Shown: positions 1 to 9,766, counted from the stretch's first letter. The stretch is DNA of 51,834 nucleotides from Lysobacteraceae bacterium PS02340 (GCA_029959605.1 JASCOC010000020.1:1-51834), one strand, 5' to 3'. Notes: generated by a model from the letters alone, not told the origin. Numbers and translations are program-made.

Positions 1-83
1 TGTCCCACCCCCGCGCCGGCGGGGGGGGGGCGGCGGCGCCCCGGCGGCCCCCCCCCCCCGCCCCCCCCCACGGCCCGCCGGCC
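1..83. other. Low-complexity C/G-rich contig end
   Basis: Long runs of G and then C with almost no A or T directly abut the end of the first gene. The composition differs sharply from the neighbouring coding DNA and mirrors the other end of the window. It most likely reflects assembly or sequencing noise at a contig end; no gene is visible in it. Confidence 0.7.
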
Positions 84-1550
84 TCAGGCCGGGTCGCGGA
101 TCACCAGCAGGCGTTCCTCGGTCATGTCGCGGATCGCGTACTTCACGCCCTCGCGGCCGCAGCCCGAATCCTTGATGCCGCCGTAGGGCATGTTGTCGAC
201 GCGGAAGCTCGGCACGTCGCCGACGACCACGCCGCCGACTTCGATCCGGTCCCAGGCGCGCATCGCGTGGGCCAGGTTGCCGGTGAACACGCCGGCCTGC
301 AGGCCGAAATCGCTGTCGTTCACGCGCGCGATCGCCTCGTCGAAGCTGTCGACCGATTCCAGCAGCGCGACCGGGCCGAACACTTCCTTGCGCTCCAGAT
401 CGGCATCGCGCGGGACCTTCTCCAGCAGCGTCGCGGGAATGATGTTGCCCTCGCGCTTGCCGCCGGCGATGACCTTGGCGCCGGCCTTGCGGGCGGCATC
501 GATCCAGGATTCGATGCGGTCGGCCGCGTCGCTGTCGATGACCGGGCCGACGAAGGTGGTTTCCTCGCGCGGATCGCCGCTGCGCAGCGCGCCGATCGCC
601 TTCTTGAGCTTGCGCCGCAACGCCTCGTGCACGGCGCGGTGCGCGTAGATGCGCTGCACGCCGATGCAACTCTGGCCCGACTGGTAATACGCGCCGAACA
701 CCAGACGCTCGACCACCTTGTCCAGCGGCAGCCCGGGATCCTCGTCGACGATGCAGGCCGCATTGCCGCCGAGTTCCAGCACGACCTTCTTCTTGCCGGC
801 GCGCGCCTTGAGGTCCCAGCCGACGAGGCCGCCAGTGAAACTCAGCAGCGCGATGCGCTCGTCCTCGGTCAGCGCCGCGGCGTCCTCGTTGCTGCAGGGG
901 ATCACCGAGAACGCGCCCTTAGGCAGATAGGTCTCGGCGAGGATCTCACCGATGATCAACGCGCCGACCGGCGTCTTCGCCGCCGGCTTGAGCACGAACG
1001 GGCAGCCCGCCGCGATCGCGGGCGCGACTTTGTGCGCGACGAGGTTCAACGGGAAATTGAACGGCGTGATAAAACTGCACGCGCCGATCGGGACGCGCTT
1101 GACCAGACCGCGATAGCCGCGCGTGCGCTCGGAGATCTGCAGTTCGACGTACTCGCCTTCTGTCCGCGTGGCTTCGCCGGCCGCGATGCGGAAGGTGTCG
1201 ATCAGGCGCGTGACCTCGCCGCGAGCATCCTTGATCGGCTTGCCGGCCTCGATGCACAGCGCGAGCGCGAGTTCGTCGAAGCGTTCCTCGAAGCGGCGCA
1301 CGCAGTGTTCGAGCACGTCGCGACGCTTGTCGGGCGGGAAGTCGGCCATCGGCCCGCGCGCCTTGTGCGCGGCGACGATGGCCTTGCGGATCGCCGCGGC
1401 ATCGCCCATCGCGACGCGCGTGGCGACCTTGCCGCTGTACTTGTCGCGGACCTCGAGATCGGTGTTCGCGGCGACTGCGGCATTGGCGAGGTAGTAGGGA
1501 TAGCTGCGTGCGAGCCCGGCGGTCTTGCGGGCGGTCGTCTTCTTGGCCAT
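84..1550 (-). CDS. Aldehyde dehydrogenase family protein
   Basis: A 488-residue NAD(P)-dependent aldehyde dehydrogenase of normal family length. The general-base glutamate lies in LELGG (Glu259) and the nucleophile in SGQSCIGVQR (Cys295). The cofactor-binding stretch FITPFNFPLN is near residues 160-169. The sequence resembles the lactaldehyde/non-phosphorylating glyceraldehyde-3-phosphate/succinate semialdehyde branch, but the substrate cannot be fixed from sequence. The ATG follows a GGAG about ten bases upstream. It lies 42 bp downstream of the acetolactate synthase-like gene on the same strand, so the two are probably co-transcribed. The N-terminus starts with a Lys/Thr-rich stretch of about 12 residues. 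Confidence 0.9.
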   Translation of the reverse strand: MAKKTTARKTAGLARSYPYYLANAAVAANTDLEVRDKYSGKVATRVAMGDAAAIRKAIVAAHKARGPMADFPPDKRRDVLEHCVRRFEERFDELALALCIEAGKPIKDARGEVTRLIDTFRIAAGEATRTEGEYVELQISERTRGYRGLVKRVPIGACSFITPFNFPLNLVAHKVAPAIAAGCPFVLKPAAKTPVGALIIGEILAETYLPKGAFSVIPCSNEDAAALTEDERIALLSFTGGLVGWDLKARAGKKKVVLELGGNAACIVDEDPGLPLDKVVERLVFGAYYQSGQSCIGVQRIYAHRAVHEALRRKLKKAIGALRSGDPREETTFVGPVIDSDAADRIESWIDAARKAGAKVIAGGKREGNIIPATLLEKVPRDADLERKEVFGPVALLESVDSFDEAIARVNDSDFGLQAGVFTGNLAHAMRAWDRIEVGGVVVGDVPSFRVDNMPYGGIKDSGCGREGVKYAIRDMTEERLLVIRDPA

Positions 1551-1592
1551 GGGGCGCTCCGGAATCGGACGGGAGGAAACGCGCGGCGCGGA

Positions 1593-3242
1593 TCAGTCGA
1601 TCGCGGCGCTGCGCGCGGGAATTTCGGTGTTGAGCAGGGCATCGTCGTCGCCGTAATCGATGGCGAGATCGATCAGGTCCACGCCCGGCGTGTCGAGCGC
1701 AGTGCGCAGGACATCCGCGAATGCGGCGGCGCTGTCCGGGCGATGGCCACGCGCGCCGTAGCTTTGCGCGTAGTGCACGAAATCCGGATTGCCGTAGTCC
1801 ATGCCGTAGACCGGATAGTCCTCGTGCTGCTGCTTCCACTTGATCATGCCGTAGGCATCGTCGCGCAGTACCACGACCACCAGATCGAGCTTCAACCGCA
1901 CCGCGGTTTCGAGTTCCTGGGAATTCATCATGAAGCCGCCGTCGCCGCAGACCGCGACGATCTTGCGGTCGGCGTGCACCAGCTTCGCCGCGATGGCCGA
2001 CGGCAGGCCCGCGCCCATTGTCGCCAGCGCGTTGTCGAGCAGCAGGGTATTGGGTTCACGGCAACGGTCGTTGCGCGCGAACCACAGCTTGTAGAGGCCG
2101 TTGTCGAGACAGACGATGTCGGTCGGGTCGAGCGCGTCGCGCAGGGTCCTGACCAGATGCGGGCCGTGCACCGGGAAACGGTCGTCGCCGGCGAGTGCTG
2201 CGATGTTCTCGCACAGCGCCGTGCGCACGCGGTCGAAGAACGCGAAGTCCCAGTGCGGCTGCGGTACATCCAGTGCTTCGGCCAGCTGCCAGACCGTGTT
2301 GGCGATGTCGCCGACGACCTCGATCTGCGGGAAATACACCTGGTCGACGACGGCGCTTTCGTAGTTCACGTGGATCACCGTGCGCCGGCCGCTGCGCATG
2401 AAGAACGGCGGCTTCTCGATCACGTCGTGCCCGATGTTGACGATGCAGTCGGCGGCGTCGATCGCGCGGTGCACGAAATCCTTGTCCGACAGCGCGGCGG
2501 TGCCGAGCCACAGCGGATGCGTTTCATCGAGCACGCCCTTGCCCATCTGCGTGCTGAAGAACGGAATGCCGAGCCTGTCGACGAAGGCGCGCAGCATCTT
2601 GGCCGTGGTCTTGCGATTGGCGCCCGCGCCGATCATCAGCAGCGGATGCTTGGCATTGCGGATCGCCTCGGCGGCGTGGGCGATCGCCTTGTGCTCGGCC
2701 AGCGGCCGGCGCGTGTAGGGCGCGGGGAGCAGGCGCGCATCGGTGTCGTCGCCGGCGATGTCCTGCGGCAGTTCGAGATGGGTCGCGCCGGGGCGTTCCT
2801 CTTCCGCGCGCTGGAACGCATCCCGCACGCGCGCCGGAATGGCATCGGCGGACACCAGCTGATGCGTGGACTTGGTCAGCGGCCGCATCATGTCGACGAC
2901 GTCGACGATCTGGAAATGGCCCTGCTTGCTGGTGCGGATCGGTTTCTGCCCGGTGATCATCAGCATCGGCATCGCACCGAGCTGCGCATAGGCGGCCGGC
3001 GTGACGAGATTGGTCGCGCCGGGGCCCAGCGTCGACAGGCACACGCCGGCCTGACCGGTCAGACGCCCGTAGGTCGCGGCCATGAAGCCGGCGGCCTGCT
3101 CGTGACGGGTGAGGATGAGCGCGATATCGGACGCGCGCAGGGATTCGAGCAGGTCGAGGTTTTCCTCGCCGGGAATGCCGAAGACGTGGGTCACGCCCTC
3201 GGCTTCAAGCGCCTGGACGAACAGGTCGGACGCCTTGGTCAT
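1593..3242 (-). CDS. Acetolactate synthase large subunit-like ThDP enzyme
   Basis: A 549-residue thiamine-diphosphate enzyme of the acetolactate synthase family, expected to join two pyruvates into acetolactate with release of CO2. The N-terminal FGIPGEENLDLLES holds the glutamate that activates ThDP. The C-terminal ThDP/Mg motif is GDGGFMMNSQELE, followed by DDAYGMIKWKQ. No ilvN-type regulatory subunit is adjacent, so a catabolic AlsS-like role is plausible, but sequence alone cannot separate this from other ThDP decarboxylases or ligases. The ATG at 3242 was chosen because family homology starts there (MTKASDLFVQAL); an upstream in-frame extension of about 41 residues is low-complexity and Arg/Pro-rich. 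The aldehyde dehydrogenase follows in the same direction. Confidence 0.85.
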   Translation of the reverse strand: MTKASDLFVQALEAEGVTHVFGIPGEENLDLLESLRASDIALILTRHEQAAGFMAATYGRLTGQAGVCLSTLGPGATNLVTPAAYAQLGAMPMLMITGQKPIRTSKQGHFQIVDVVDMMRPLTKSTHQLVSADAIPARVRDAFQRAEEERPGATHLELPQDIAGDDTDARLLPAPYTRRPLAEHKAIAHAAEAIRNAKHPLLMIGAGANRKTTAKMLRAFVDRLGIPFFSTQMGKGVLDETHPLWLGTAALSDKDFVHRAIDAADCIVNIGHDVIEKPPFFMRSGRRTVIHVNYESAVVDQVYFPQIEVVGDIANTVWQLAEALDVPQPHWDFAFFDRVRTALCENIAALAGDDRFPVHGPHLVRTLRDALDPTDIVCLDNGLYKLWFARNDRCREPNTLLLDNALATMGAGLPSAIAAKLVHADRKIVAVCGDGGFMMNSQELETAVRLKLDLVVVVLRDDAYGMIKWKQQHEDYPVYGMDYGNPDFVHYAQSYGARGHRPDSAAAFADVLRTALDTPGVDLIDLAIDYGDDDALLNTEIPARSAAID

Positions 3243-3393
3243 CGTGCGGGCACTCCGTCGTGACGTGGGCGCCCAGCATGCCAGCGGCGGTGTGAGCGGC
3301 GGGCGAGATGGGGCGGAACGCTGCGTCCGGTCCGTCGCAGCCCCGTGGGATCGCCGCCGCACCACGCGGTGTGCGATCAGGCCGACACGCGGC

Positions 3394-4737
3394 TCAGGAT
3401 TCCGACGACTCCACCCGCACGCGCAGGTTGCCGTCGACGAGCCGCGCCTGGAGCGGCTCGCCGGGCGCGGCGTCGAAGACGCTGCGGACGACGCCCCCGT
3501 CCTCGCGCTGCAGGATGCTGTAGCCGCGTGCGATCGTCGCCAACGGACTCACGGCTTCGAGTGAGCGGGCGAGCCCGCGCAGACGCAGTCGATCGCGTTC
3601 GAGATTGCGGGCGAGTGCGGCGCGTGGACGCGGGCCGAGCGCGGCGAGGCGTTCGCGCAGTTGCTGCAGCCGACGTCGCGGCGTGCCCGCGCGCAGTACC
3701 GCCTCGGCGTGACGCAGGCGCGCGCCGCGCTGCTGCAGCTGCTGGCGCATCGCCATCGACAGGCGCCGCAGGGCTTCGGCCTGGCGCAGGCGCAGCGCGT
3801 CCAGGCGCGCCTGCGGACGCTGCGCCTGCAGCCGAAGTGCGGCGCGGTCCAGGCGCTGGAACCGCTGCTGCATCGCGCGCAGATGGGTGTCGTCGACGTG
3901 GCGCTGCAGGCGGCGCACGCGCGTGGCGAGCTCGTTGCGGTCGGGCACCAGCAACTCCGCAGCCACCGAGGGCGTGGGCGCGCGCAGGTCGGCGGCGAAG
4001 TCGGTCAGGCTGAAGTCGGTCTCATGGCCGATCGCCGAGACCACGGGCACCGGCGAGGCGGCGACGGCACGCGCAAGCGCCTCGTCGTTGAACGCCCACA
4101 GGTCTTCCAGAGAACCGCCGCCACGCGCCAGCAGGATCACGTCGTAGCGGCCGCTGGCACCGGCGCGTTCAAGCATCGCGCGGATCTTCGGGGGTGCATC
4201 GGTGCCCTGGACCGGCACCGGCAGCACGTCGACCTCAACCAGTGGCAGACGCCGCGCGAGCACGCTCAACACGTCACGCACTGCCGCGCCCGATGGCGAG
4301 GTGATGACGCCGATCCGCCGCGGAAATGCGGGCAGGGCGCGTTTGCGCTCCGCGTCGAACAGGCCTTCGGCCTGAAGCCGCGCCTTCAGCACGTCGAACG
4401 CGCGACGCAGCGCGCCTTCGCCGGCTTCTTCCAGCGACTCGAGAATCAGCTGGTAGTCGCCGCGCGCCTCGTACAGCGTGACCCGCCCGCGCGCGCGGAC
4501 CAGCAGGCCTTCGCGCGGTACGAAACGCAGGCCCTGGCTGCGCGAACGGAACAGCGCGCAACGCACCTGCGCGCGAGAATCCTTGAGCGTGAAGTACAGA
4601 TGCCCCGACGCCGGCCGCGACAGATTGCCGAGTTCGCCCTCGACGACGACGTTCGGAAACGTGTCCTCCAGCAGGCCGCGCGCCAGCGTGTTGAGCTGGG
4701 TGGGGGTAAGGACGTCGGATGGGTTGCCGTCTTGCAT
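3394..4737 (-). CDS. xseA: Exodeoxyribonuclease VII large subunit
   Basis: XseA (447 residues, close to the usual 450) is the catalytic subunit of exonuclease VII, which degrades single-stranded DNA in repair. It has the N-terminal OB-fold (about residues 10-105, with [18 protein letters not shown]), the central domain with [15 protein letters not shown] and [18 protein letters not shown], and a long Arg/Leu/Gln-rich C-terminal coiled coil. The small subunit gene xseB is not adjacent. The ATG has no Shine-Dalgarno; instead TATCCT lies exactly six bases upstream, so the mRNA may be leaderless. Confidence 0.95.
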   Translation of the reverse strand: MQDGNPSDVLTPTQLNTLARGLLEDTFPNVVVEGELGNLSRPASGHLYFTLKDSRAQVRCALFRSRSQGLRFVPREGLLVRARGRVTLYEARGDYQLILESLEEAGEGALRRAFDVLKARLQAEGLFDAERKRALPAFPRRIGVITSPSGAAVRDVLSVLARRLPLVEVDVLPVPVQGTDAPPKIRAMLERAGASGRYDVILLARGGGSLEDLWAFNDEALARAVAASPVPVVSAIGHETDFSLTDFAADLRAPTPSVAAELLVPDRNELATRVRRLQRHVDDTHLRAMQQRFQRLDRAALRLQAQRPQARLDALRLRQAEALRRLSMAMRQQLQQRGARLRHAEAVLRAGTPRRRLQQLRERLAALGPRPRAALARNLERDRLRLRGLARSLEAVSPLATIARGYSILQREDGGVVRSVFDAAPGEPLQARLVDGNLRVRVESSES

Positions 4738-4743
4738 GGGGAC

Positions 4744-4749
4744 AGGATA
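4744..4749 (-). promoter_or_regulatory. Putative -10 box of xseA
   Basis: On the minus strand TATCCT ends six bases before the xseA ATG, which would put the transcription start at or next to the A of the start codon. No convincing -35 hexamer was found. Same geometry as upstream of ispG and the A-type Fe-S carrier gene. Confidence 0.4.
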
Positions 4750-4935
4750 CCGGTTGGCCCGGAAGCCGAAATGAGGCGTCAGCCGAAGCCGGACACGTCC
4801 ATCGACGGCAGGGGTTTTGAATCCTCCTCCGTTTCACGTTGGAGGGTTAGGTGAAGGCAATCGATCCGGAGCTGATGCATCGGATCGAGCGATTCAGAAG
4901 TGCGGACGCCCCGATGTTCCGGCGACTTGATCGTT

Positions 4936-4974
4936 CGCCCCCTCCCAACCCTCCCCCGCAACACGGGGGAGGGC
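4936..4974. repeat. Pyrimidine/purine hairpin repeat, copy 1
   Basis: A run CCCTCC/CAACC followed by a perfect 10-bp stem (4949-4958 with 4964-4973) and a 5-base loop. It belongs to the same family as the elements near 9892, 17254, 24873, 24993 and 48995, which share the CCC-TC-CCCAACC-hairpin layout. This copy lies between divergent genes. Confidence 0.65.
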
Positions 4975-5234
4975 TACAGCGGCGCGTGCTCGTGGCGAAG
5001 TGGGCTTCAATCGACGCGTTCTCGCAGTGCAGGGCGCTCCAATCGACTCCGGCTTTGAGGCCAAGGGAGTGCATCGACCCTCACTGCGACACCCGGTCGC
5101 ATTGGCATCGCCGCCTCCACGCGGCCAGCATGGCGATCGCTTGTGTCGCGCGGGGGCCGGATATCGTGCGCTGCGATACTGCCCGTCATCGGGCGCGATG
5201 CCGGCGCCCACCTGTCGAACCTAGGAGCACCGCG

Positions 5235-5774
5235 ATGTCCGCACGCCGTCCGTTTTCCCTCGCCATCGGCCCCGTCGCCGCAGGTCTGATCCTCGCGCTC
5301 GCCGGCTGCCAGCCCGCGACGCCGGACGCGTCGTCATCGTCGTCACCGACGCCGGCTGCGAACGCCGCCGACGCCAGCGCCGGCATCGTGGTCAGCGAGG
5401 CGTGGATCCGTGAGACGCCGCCGAACGCGGCCGTCGCCGGCGGCTATCTCACGCTGCGCAGCGGTGCAGCCGACCGGCTGCTCTCGGTCGAAACGCCAGC
5501 GGCGGCCAGCGTCGAGATCCACGAGATGTCGCACGAGGGCGGCATGATGCGCATGCGCGAACTCGCCGACGGCGTCGAGCTGCCCGCCGGCACCGAAGTC
5601 ACGCTGAAGCCCGGTGGCAACCATCTGATGTTCATCGACCCGGTCGAGCCGGTGCGCGCCGGCCAGTCGATCGAGGCCACCCTGCGTTTCGCCAACGCGC
5701 CGGAACAATCCGTGACCTTCGAAGTGCGTCCGCTGGCAGGCGATGCGCCTGCCGCCGACCACACCGGCCACTGA
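5235..5774 (+). CDS. PCuAC-family periplasmic copper chaperone (lipoprotein)
   Basis: A 179-residue copper chaperone of the PCuAC (DUF461) family, which delivers Cu(I) in the periplasm, classically to the CuA site of cytochrome oxidases. The start at 5235 follows an AGGAG. The N-terminus is a lipoprotein signal with lipobox LAGC (Cys25), then a Ser/Pro/Ala-rich linker. The metal motif H(M)x10Mx21HxM is present as His96/Met98, Met107 and His130/Met132. A terminal His-rich DHTGH may add metal binding. It stands alone; the next gene is convergent after 28 bp. Its client here is unclear, because the oxidase in this window is a quinol oxidase lacking CuA. Confidence 0.9.
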   Translation: MSARRPFSLAIGPVAAGLILALAGCQPATPDASSSSSPTPAANAADASAGIVVSEAWIRETPPNAAVAGGYLTLRSGAADRLLSVETPAAASVEIHEMSHEGGMMRMRELADGVELPAGTEVTLKPGGNHLMFIDPVEPVRAGQSIEATLRFANAPEQSVTFEVRPLAGDAPAADHTGH

Positions 5775-5802
5775 TCGACGGAACGCGTCCTGCCTGGCGC
5801 TT

Positions 5803-6384
5803 TCACCCGTCCGTGGGCGGACGACGTTCCGGACCTGGCCGCTTCGCGAGCTTGCGCTGCAGCGAGCGGCGGTGCATGCCGAGCAGGCGTGCGGTCGCGG
5901 AGATGTTGCCGCCGGTCTCGGCCAGCGCCTGCTGGATGTGTTCCCACTCCAGCCGGTGCAGCGGAATCATGGTCGGGCTTTCGAGGGTGTCGTCCTCGTC
6001 GCGTTCGGGCAGTGGGGCGCCGGGCGCGGTGCCGGTCTCGGTGTCGAGCAGGATGCGCTGCAGCGTGTCGGCGGAGACCGGCTTAGGCAGGTAGTCGTCG
6101 GCGCCGCGCTTGATCGCTTCCACCGCGGTCGCGATGCTCGCGTAGCCGGTGACCAGCAGGATGCGCATGTCGGCGCGGATCGCGCGCAGCGGTTCGATCA
6201 GCGACAGGCCGGAGGCGTCCCCGAGCTTGAGATCGACCAGTGCGAAATCCGGCGCGATGCGCGTGGCGACCGCCAGCGCGGTGGCCGGATCGGCGGCGAT
6301 CTCGCATTCGATGCCACGTCGGGTCAGCGCGCGTCGCAGCGCGTCCAGATACAGGGTGTCGTCGTCGACCAGCAGGCCCTTCAT
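5803..6384 (-). CDS. regA: RegA/PrrA/ActR-type redox response regulator
   Basis: A 193-residue response regulator with an N-terminal receiver domain (acidic pocket Asp7-Asp9, phospho-acceptor Asp51, Lys101) and a short C-terminal Fis-type helix-turn-helix near residues 150-180 (GGNISATARLLGMHRRSLQR). This two-domain layout without an AAA+ domain is typical of RegA/PrrA/ActR global redox regulators, which control respiration and carbon metabolism. The sensor kinase gene ends in an ATGA overlap with this start, so the two are translationally coupled. The name rests on the partner's RegB signature and this HTH; its regulon here is unknown. Confidence 0.85.
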   Translation of the reverse strand: MKGLLVDDDTLYLDALRRALTRRGIECEIAADPATALAVATRIAPDFALVDLKLGDASGLSLIEPLRAIRADMRILLVTGYASIATAVEAIKRGADDYLPKPVSADTLQRILLDTETGTAPGAPLPERDEDDTLESPTMIPLHRLEWEHIQQALAETGGNISATARLLGMHRRSLQRKLAKRPGPERRPPTDG

Positions 6385-7622
6385 CGCATCGTCTCCGTTT
6401 CGCGGGAGTCGCCGCCGGCGCCGACCGGCACGCGGAAATGCACGCGTGCGCCGCCGCCGTCGGCTTCCTCCATGTCCAGTTCGCCGCCCAGCTGTTCGAT
6501 CGCGGCATGCGACAGCGCCAGGCCGACGCCGAGACCGTCGGGCTTGCCGCTGCGGAACAACACCGGCAGGAACGGCGCCTGCGCGTCGAAGCCGGTGCCG
6601 TAGTCGCGGATCGCGCCGTCGAGCACGCCGTCCTCGATCTGCAGGCGCAGATCCACGCGGGTGCTGCCGTTGCCTTCGCTTGCGTCGGCGGCGTTGTTGA
6701 GCAGGGCGAGCAGCAGATGGCCGATCGTGCGGTCCACGCGTTCGTGCACATCCACGTTGCCGCTGCGCGCGAGCACGATCGCCGGGCGCACGAGCTGCCA
6801 GTGTTCGAGCACGCGGCCGATGTCGACACGCGTGCTCGCCGCGGGATCGGCCGGGTTGGCCAGCGAGCGCACCCGGTCGCGGCAGGTGTCGACGAGCTTT
6901 CGCAACGTGGCCACGTCTTCGGCGCCGTCGGCGCCCATCGCGCTGGTGTCGAGATCGTCGAGCAGCAGGGTCATCGTGCCCAGCGGCGTGTTGAGTTCGT
7001 GCGCGACCGAGGCCGCGTGCGTGGCCAGCGCCAAGATGCCCTCGTTGCGCACGAAGCGTTCGCGCAAGCTCGCCAGCTCCTGCTCGCGGCGGTCGCGTGC
7101 GGCGGCGAGCCGCAGCAGGAAGTACGAGACCAGCGCCATCGACAGGAAGAAGTTCACCGCCATGCCGGCCAGGTGCAGGTCGAAGTGGTCGTGCAGATGC
7201 GGCAGCGGCTGGCCGAAGTTGACGGCCAGCATGTAGCCGGTCACGCAGGCCAGCGCGGCGGCGATCGCCCAGGCCTGGGGCAGCGCCATCGCGGTCAGCG
7301 CGATCGGCAGCAGGAACAGCGACGCGAAGGGATTGGCGATGCCGCCGGTCCAGGCCACCAGCCAGGCCAGCACGGCGGTATCCACCGATACGTGCGCGAA
7401 GGCTTCGGCCGGCGCGGCGTCGCGGCTGTGCGCGAGGCGCAGGTGCACCACGACGTTGAATGCCGCCAGCAGCAGCACCGGGCCCCACAGCGGCCAGCGC
7501 GGCAGCGCCATGTCGAAGCTGTGTGTCGCCCACAGGATCGTCAACGACTGCCCGCCCACCGCGAACCAGCGCAGGCTGTACAGGGTGCGGAGCAGGGCGG
7601 TGGCGGGCGGTTGCGGCTGCAT
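6381..7622 (-). CDS. regB: RegB/PrrB-type redox sensor histidine kinase
   Basis: A 413-residue membrane histidine kinase. The N-terminal half carries about six hydrophobic segments and contains GGIANPF, the GGxxNPF motif linked with quinone sensing in RegB. The H-box is VAHELNTPLGTM. Downstream, VDTCRDRV places a cysteine where RegB carries its redox-active Cys. The ATP domain shows LLALLNNAADAS (N box) and GLGVGLALS (G box). The start at 7622 (MQPQPPATALL) begins just ahead of the first membrane segment; an upstream extension is proline-rich and unlikely. On the minus strand TACGAT lies eight bases before this ATG. The start region is divergent from ispG. Confidence 0.85.
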   Translation of the reverse strand: MQPQPPATALLRTLYSLRWFAVGGQSLTILWATHSFDMALPRWPLWGPVLLLAAFNVVVHLRLAHSRDAAPAEAFAHVSVDTAVLAWLVAWTGGIANPFASLFLLPIALTAMALPQAWAIAAALACVTGYMLAVNFGQPLPHLHDHFDLHLAGMAVNFFLSMALVSYFLLRLAAARDRREQELASLRERFVRNEGILALATHAASVAHELNTPLGTMTLLLDDLDTSAMGADGAEDVATLRKLVDTCRDRVRSLANPADPAASTRVDIGRVLEHWQLVRPAIVLARSGNVDVHERVDRTIGHLLLALLNNAADASEGNGSTRVDLRLQIEDGVLDGAIRDYGTGFDAQAPFLPVLFRSGKPDGLGVGLALSHAAIEQLGGELDMEEADGGGARVHFRVPVGAGGDSRETETMR

Positions 7623-7737
7623 CGCCGGCCATCGTAGTGCAGGGGACTGCGGGCCGCCCTGCGGCTTTCGGTCGCACCCGCGGCCGGACGCAGGCGCGGT
7701 TAGGCCGGGCGTCACCGAAAAGACCGGCGCGACCCGC

Positions 7738-7743
7738 TAAAAT
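7738..7743 (+). promoter_or_regulatory. Putative -10 box of ispG
   Basis: TAAAAT ends six bases before the ispG ATG at 7750. No Shine-Dalgarno lies between them, so the transcript probably starts at the start codon. No good -35 match was seen at 16-18 bp spacing. Confidence 0.5.
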
Positions 7744-7749
7744 GCGCCT

Positions 7750-9069
7750 ATGTCCGCCCAGCCTGCTCCTGTCAACGCGTCCGCCGGCGCGCCCGCGCCG
7801 TCCGCCTGCCTGTCCGAACCCGTCGCCCTGCCTGCGTTCGGCGCTGCCGTGCGCCGCGGCACGCGGCAGGTCCATGTCGGCAGCGTCGCCGTCGGTGGCG
7901 CGGCGCCGGTCGTCGTGCAGTCGATGACCAATACCGATACCGCCGATGTCGCCTCGACGGCGAAGCAGATCGGCGAGTTGTGGCGCGCCGGTTCGGAACT
8001 CGTGCGCATCACGGTCAACACTCCCGAATCCGCCTCCGCGGTGCCGCGGATCGTCGAGCGGCTGGCGATGCAGGGCATCGAAGTGCCGATCATCGGCGAC
8101 TTCCACTACAACGGACACCAGCTGCTGGCCGGCGAACCGGCCTGCGCGGAAGCGCTGGCGAAGTACCGGATTAACCCCGGCAACGTGGGCTTCGGCAAGA
8201 AGAAGGACCTGCAGTTCGGGCAGCTGATCGAATTCGCGATGCGCTACGACAAGCCGGTGCGCATCGGCGCGAACTGGGGTTCGCTGGACCAGTCGCTGGC
8301 CGCCGCGCTGATGGACGAGAACGCCCTGCGCGCCGTGCCCTGGGATGCAGGGCGCGTGCTGCGCGAGGCGCTGATCCGTTCGGCGCTCGATTCGGCGGAA
8401 CGCGCCGTGGAATTCGGACTGGGGCGCGATCGCATCGTGCTCAGCGCCAAGGTCAGCGGCGTGCAGGAACTGGTCGCCGTGTACCGCGATCTGGCCGCGC
8501 GCAGCGACTTCGCGCTGCACCTGGGTCTCACCGAGGCCGGCATCGGCAGCAAGGGCATGGTCGCGTCCAGCGCCGCGCTGGCGATCCTGATGCAGGAAGG
8601 CATCGGCGACACGATCCGCATTTCGCTCACGCCCGAGCCCGGCGCCTCCCGCACCAAGGAAGTCGTCGTCGCGCAGGAACTGCTGCAGACGATGGGCCTG
8701 CGCGCGTTCACGCCGATGGTCACTGCGTGTCCCGGCTGCGGCCGCACGACATCGGAGTTCTTCCAGGAGCTGGCCGGTGTGGTCCAGGACCATGTGCGCG
8801 ACAAGATGCCGGAGTGGAAGATCACCCACCCGGGCGCGGAGAACATGACGCTCGCGGTGATGGGCTGCGTGGTCAACGGTCCGGGCGAATCGCGGCACGC
8901 CAATATCGGCATCTCTCTGCCCGGTACTGGCGAGGCACCGTCGGCGCCGGTCTTCATCGACGGCGAAAAGGCGATGACGCTGCGTGGCGAAAACATCGCC
9001 CACGAGTTCGTTGCGCTGGTCGACGACTACGTGCACCGCAACTACGGCCGCCGCGTCGATGCCGTCTGA
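7750..9069 (+). CDS. ispG: 4-hydroxy-3-methylbut-2-enyl diphosphate synthase (IspG/GcpE)
   Basis: IspG (439 residues) catalyses the penultimate step of the MEP isoprenoid pathway, reducing MEcPP to HMBPP with a [4Fe-4S] cluster. The TIM-barrel part includes [17 protein letters not shown] and [10 protein letters not shown]. Cluster cysteines lie in [10 protein letters not shown] and in [10 protein letters not shown]. The N-terminus has about 25 extra Ala/Pro-rich residues compared with E. coli. The reading frame opens with an ATG that is probably the first transcribed codon. The PAP2 gene starts inside the last 11 bases, so the two are translationally coupled. Confidence 0.96.
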   Translation: MSAQPAPVNASAGAPAPSACLSEPVALPAFGAAVRRGTRQVHVGSVAVGGAAPVVVQSMTNTDTADVASTAKQIGELWRAGSELVRITVNTPESASAVPRIVERLAMQGIEVPIIGDFHYNGHQLLAGEPACAEALAKYRINPGNVGFGKKKDLQFGQLIEFAMRYDKPVRIGANWGSLDQSLAAALMDENALRAVPWDAGRVLREALIRSALDSAERAVEFGLGRDRIVLSAKVSGVQELVAVYRDLAARSDFALHLGLTEAGIGSKGMVASSAALAILMQEGIGDTIRISLTPEPGASRTKEVVVAQELLQTMGLRAFTPMVTACPGCGRTTSEFFQELAGVVQDHVRDKMPEWKITHPGAENMTLAVMGCVVNGPGESRHANIGISLPGTGEAPSAPVFIDGEKAMTLRGENIAHEFVALVDDYVHRNYGRRVDAV

Positions 9070-9766
9070 CGGCGGGGCGGTCGTCGCCGAGGGCTCACGC
9101 GAGACCGGCGGCCTGCTGCGGCGCCACGGCTGGAAGTTCCTGCTGCTGTTCGCCGGTGTGCTGCTGCCGATGTGGGGCTTCATGGAGCTCGCCGACGAGG
9201 TCCACGAGGCCGAGGTGATTCCGTTCGACGAACCGATCCTGCTGTTCGCGCAGGATGTCGCGCGCGATGGTTTCACCCGCGTGTTCCTGTTCTTCTCCGA
9301 GATCGGCTACGCCAAGGGCGTGGTGCCGGTCGACATCGCGCTGGTGCTGATCCTGCTGGCGATGAAGCGCTGGCGCGACGGGTTGTTCGTCGCGCTCGCG
9401 ACCGGCGGCTCGGCGCTGCTGAACCTCGCGACCAAGCGCCTGTTCGCGCGTGACCGGCCCAGCCTGTGGGACTCGATCGCGCCCGAGGCCACCTACAGTT
9501 TTCCCAGCGGTCACGCGATGGGGTCGATGACGCTGGCCGCGGTGCTGATCCTGCTGGCCTGGCCGACGCGTGCGCGCTGGTGGGTCATCGCCGCGATGGC
9601 CGTGTTCGTGCCGATGGTCGGCCTGTCGCGCGTGTATCTGGGCGTGCATTACCCGTCCGACATTCTGGCCGGATGGGCGGCGGCGTCGGCGTGGGTGGTT
9701 GGCGTGTATCTGGTGATGTATCACCGGCCGCGGTTCGGGCGGGGGGCGATGGACATCCGCTCGTAG
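9059..9766 (+). CDS. PAP2-family membrane phosphatase
   Basis: A 235-residue integral membrane phosphatase of the type 2 phosphatidic acid phosphatase family. All three motifs are present: KRLFARDRP (KxxxxxxRP), FPSGH, and [12 protein letters not shown] (SRxxxxxHxxxD). Several hydrophobic segments surround them. The ATG at 9059 overlaps the end of ispG by 11 bp. Coupling to ispG suggests a lipid or polyprenyl diphosphate substrate (for example undecaprenyl diphosphate), but this is inference; phosphatidate or LPS lipids are equally possible. Confidence 0.88.
   Translation: MPSDGGAVVAEGSRETGGLLRRHGWKFLLLFAGVLLPMWGFMELADEVHEAEVIPFDEPILLFAQDVARDGFTRVFLFFSEIGYAKGVVPVDIALVLILLAMKRWRDGLFVALATGGSALLNLATKRLFARDRPSLWDSIAPEATYSFPSGHAMGSMTLAAVLILLAWPTRARWWVIAAMAVFVPMVGLSRVYLGVHYPSDILAGWAAASAWVVGVYLVMYHRPRFGRGAMDIRS

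Larger units (their letters stand above)
4738..5234. other. Gene-free stretch between xseA and the copper chaperone gene
   Basis: About 500 bp between divergent genes. It holds the putative xseA -10 box at the left, one pyrimidine-rich hairpin repeat at 4936-4974, and an AGGAG Shine-Dalgarno for the copper chaperone gene at the right. The open frames inside it have no recognisable protein character. No other feature is visible. Confidence 0.6.

Noticed and set aside
1..83. Telomere-like or recombination-related G/C runs
   Set aside because: No repeat unit, both contig ends are similar, and homopolymers of this type are a common assembly artefact.
267..3263. A 998-residue open frame on the plus strand opposite the acetolactate synthase and aldehyde dehydrogenase genes
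   Set aside because: It is antisense to two well-recognised enzymes, has an Arg/Ala/Asp-rich composition without domains, and is a usual by-product of high GC at third codon positions.
6385..9276. Upstream continuation of the RegA frame to more than 1,100 residues
   Set aside because: It runs through regB and ispG in other frames; the receiver domain begins at the ATG at 6384, coupled to regB by ATGA.
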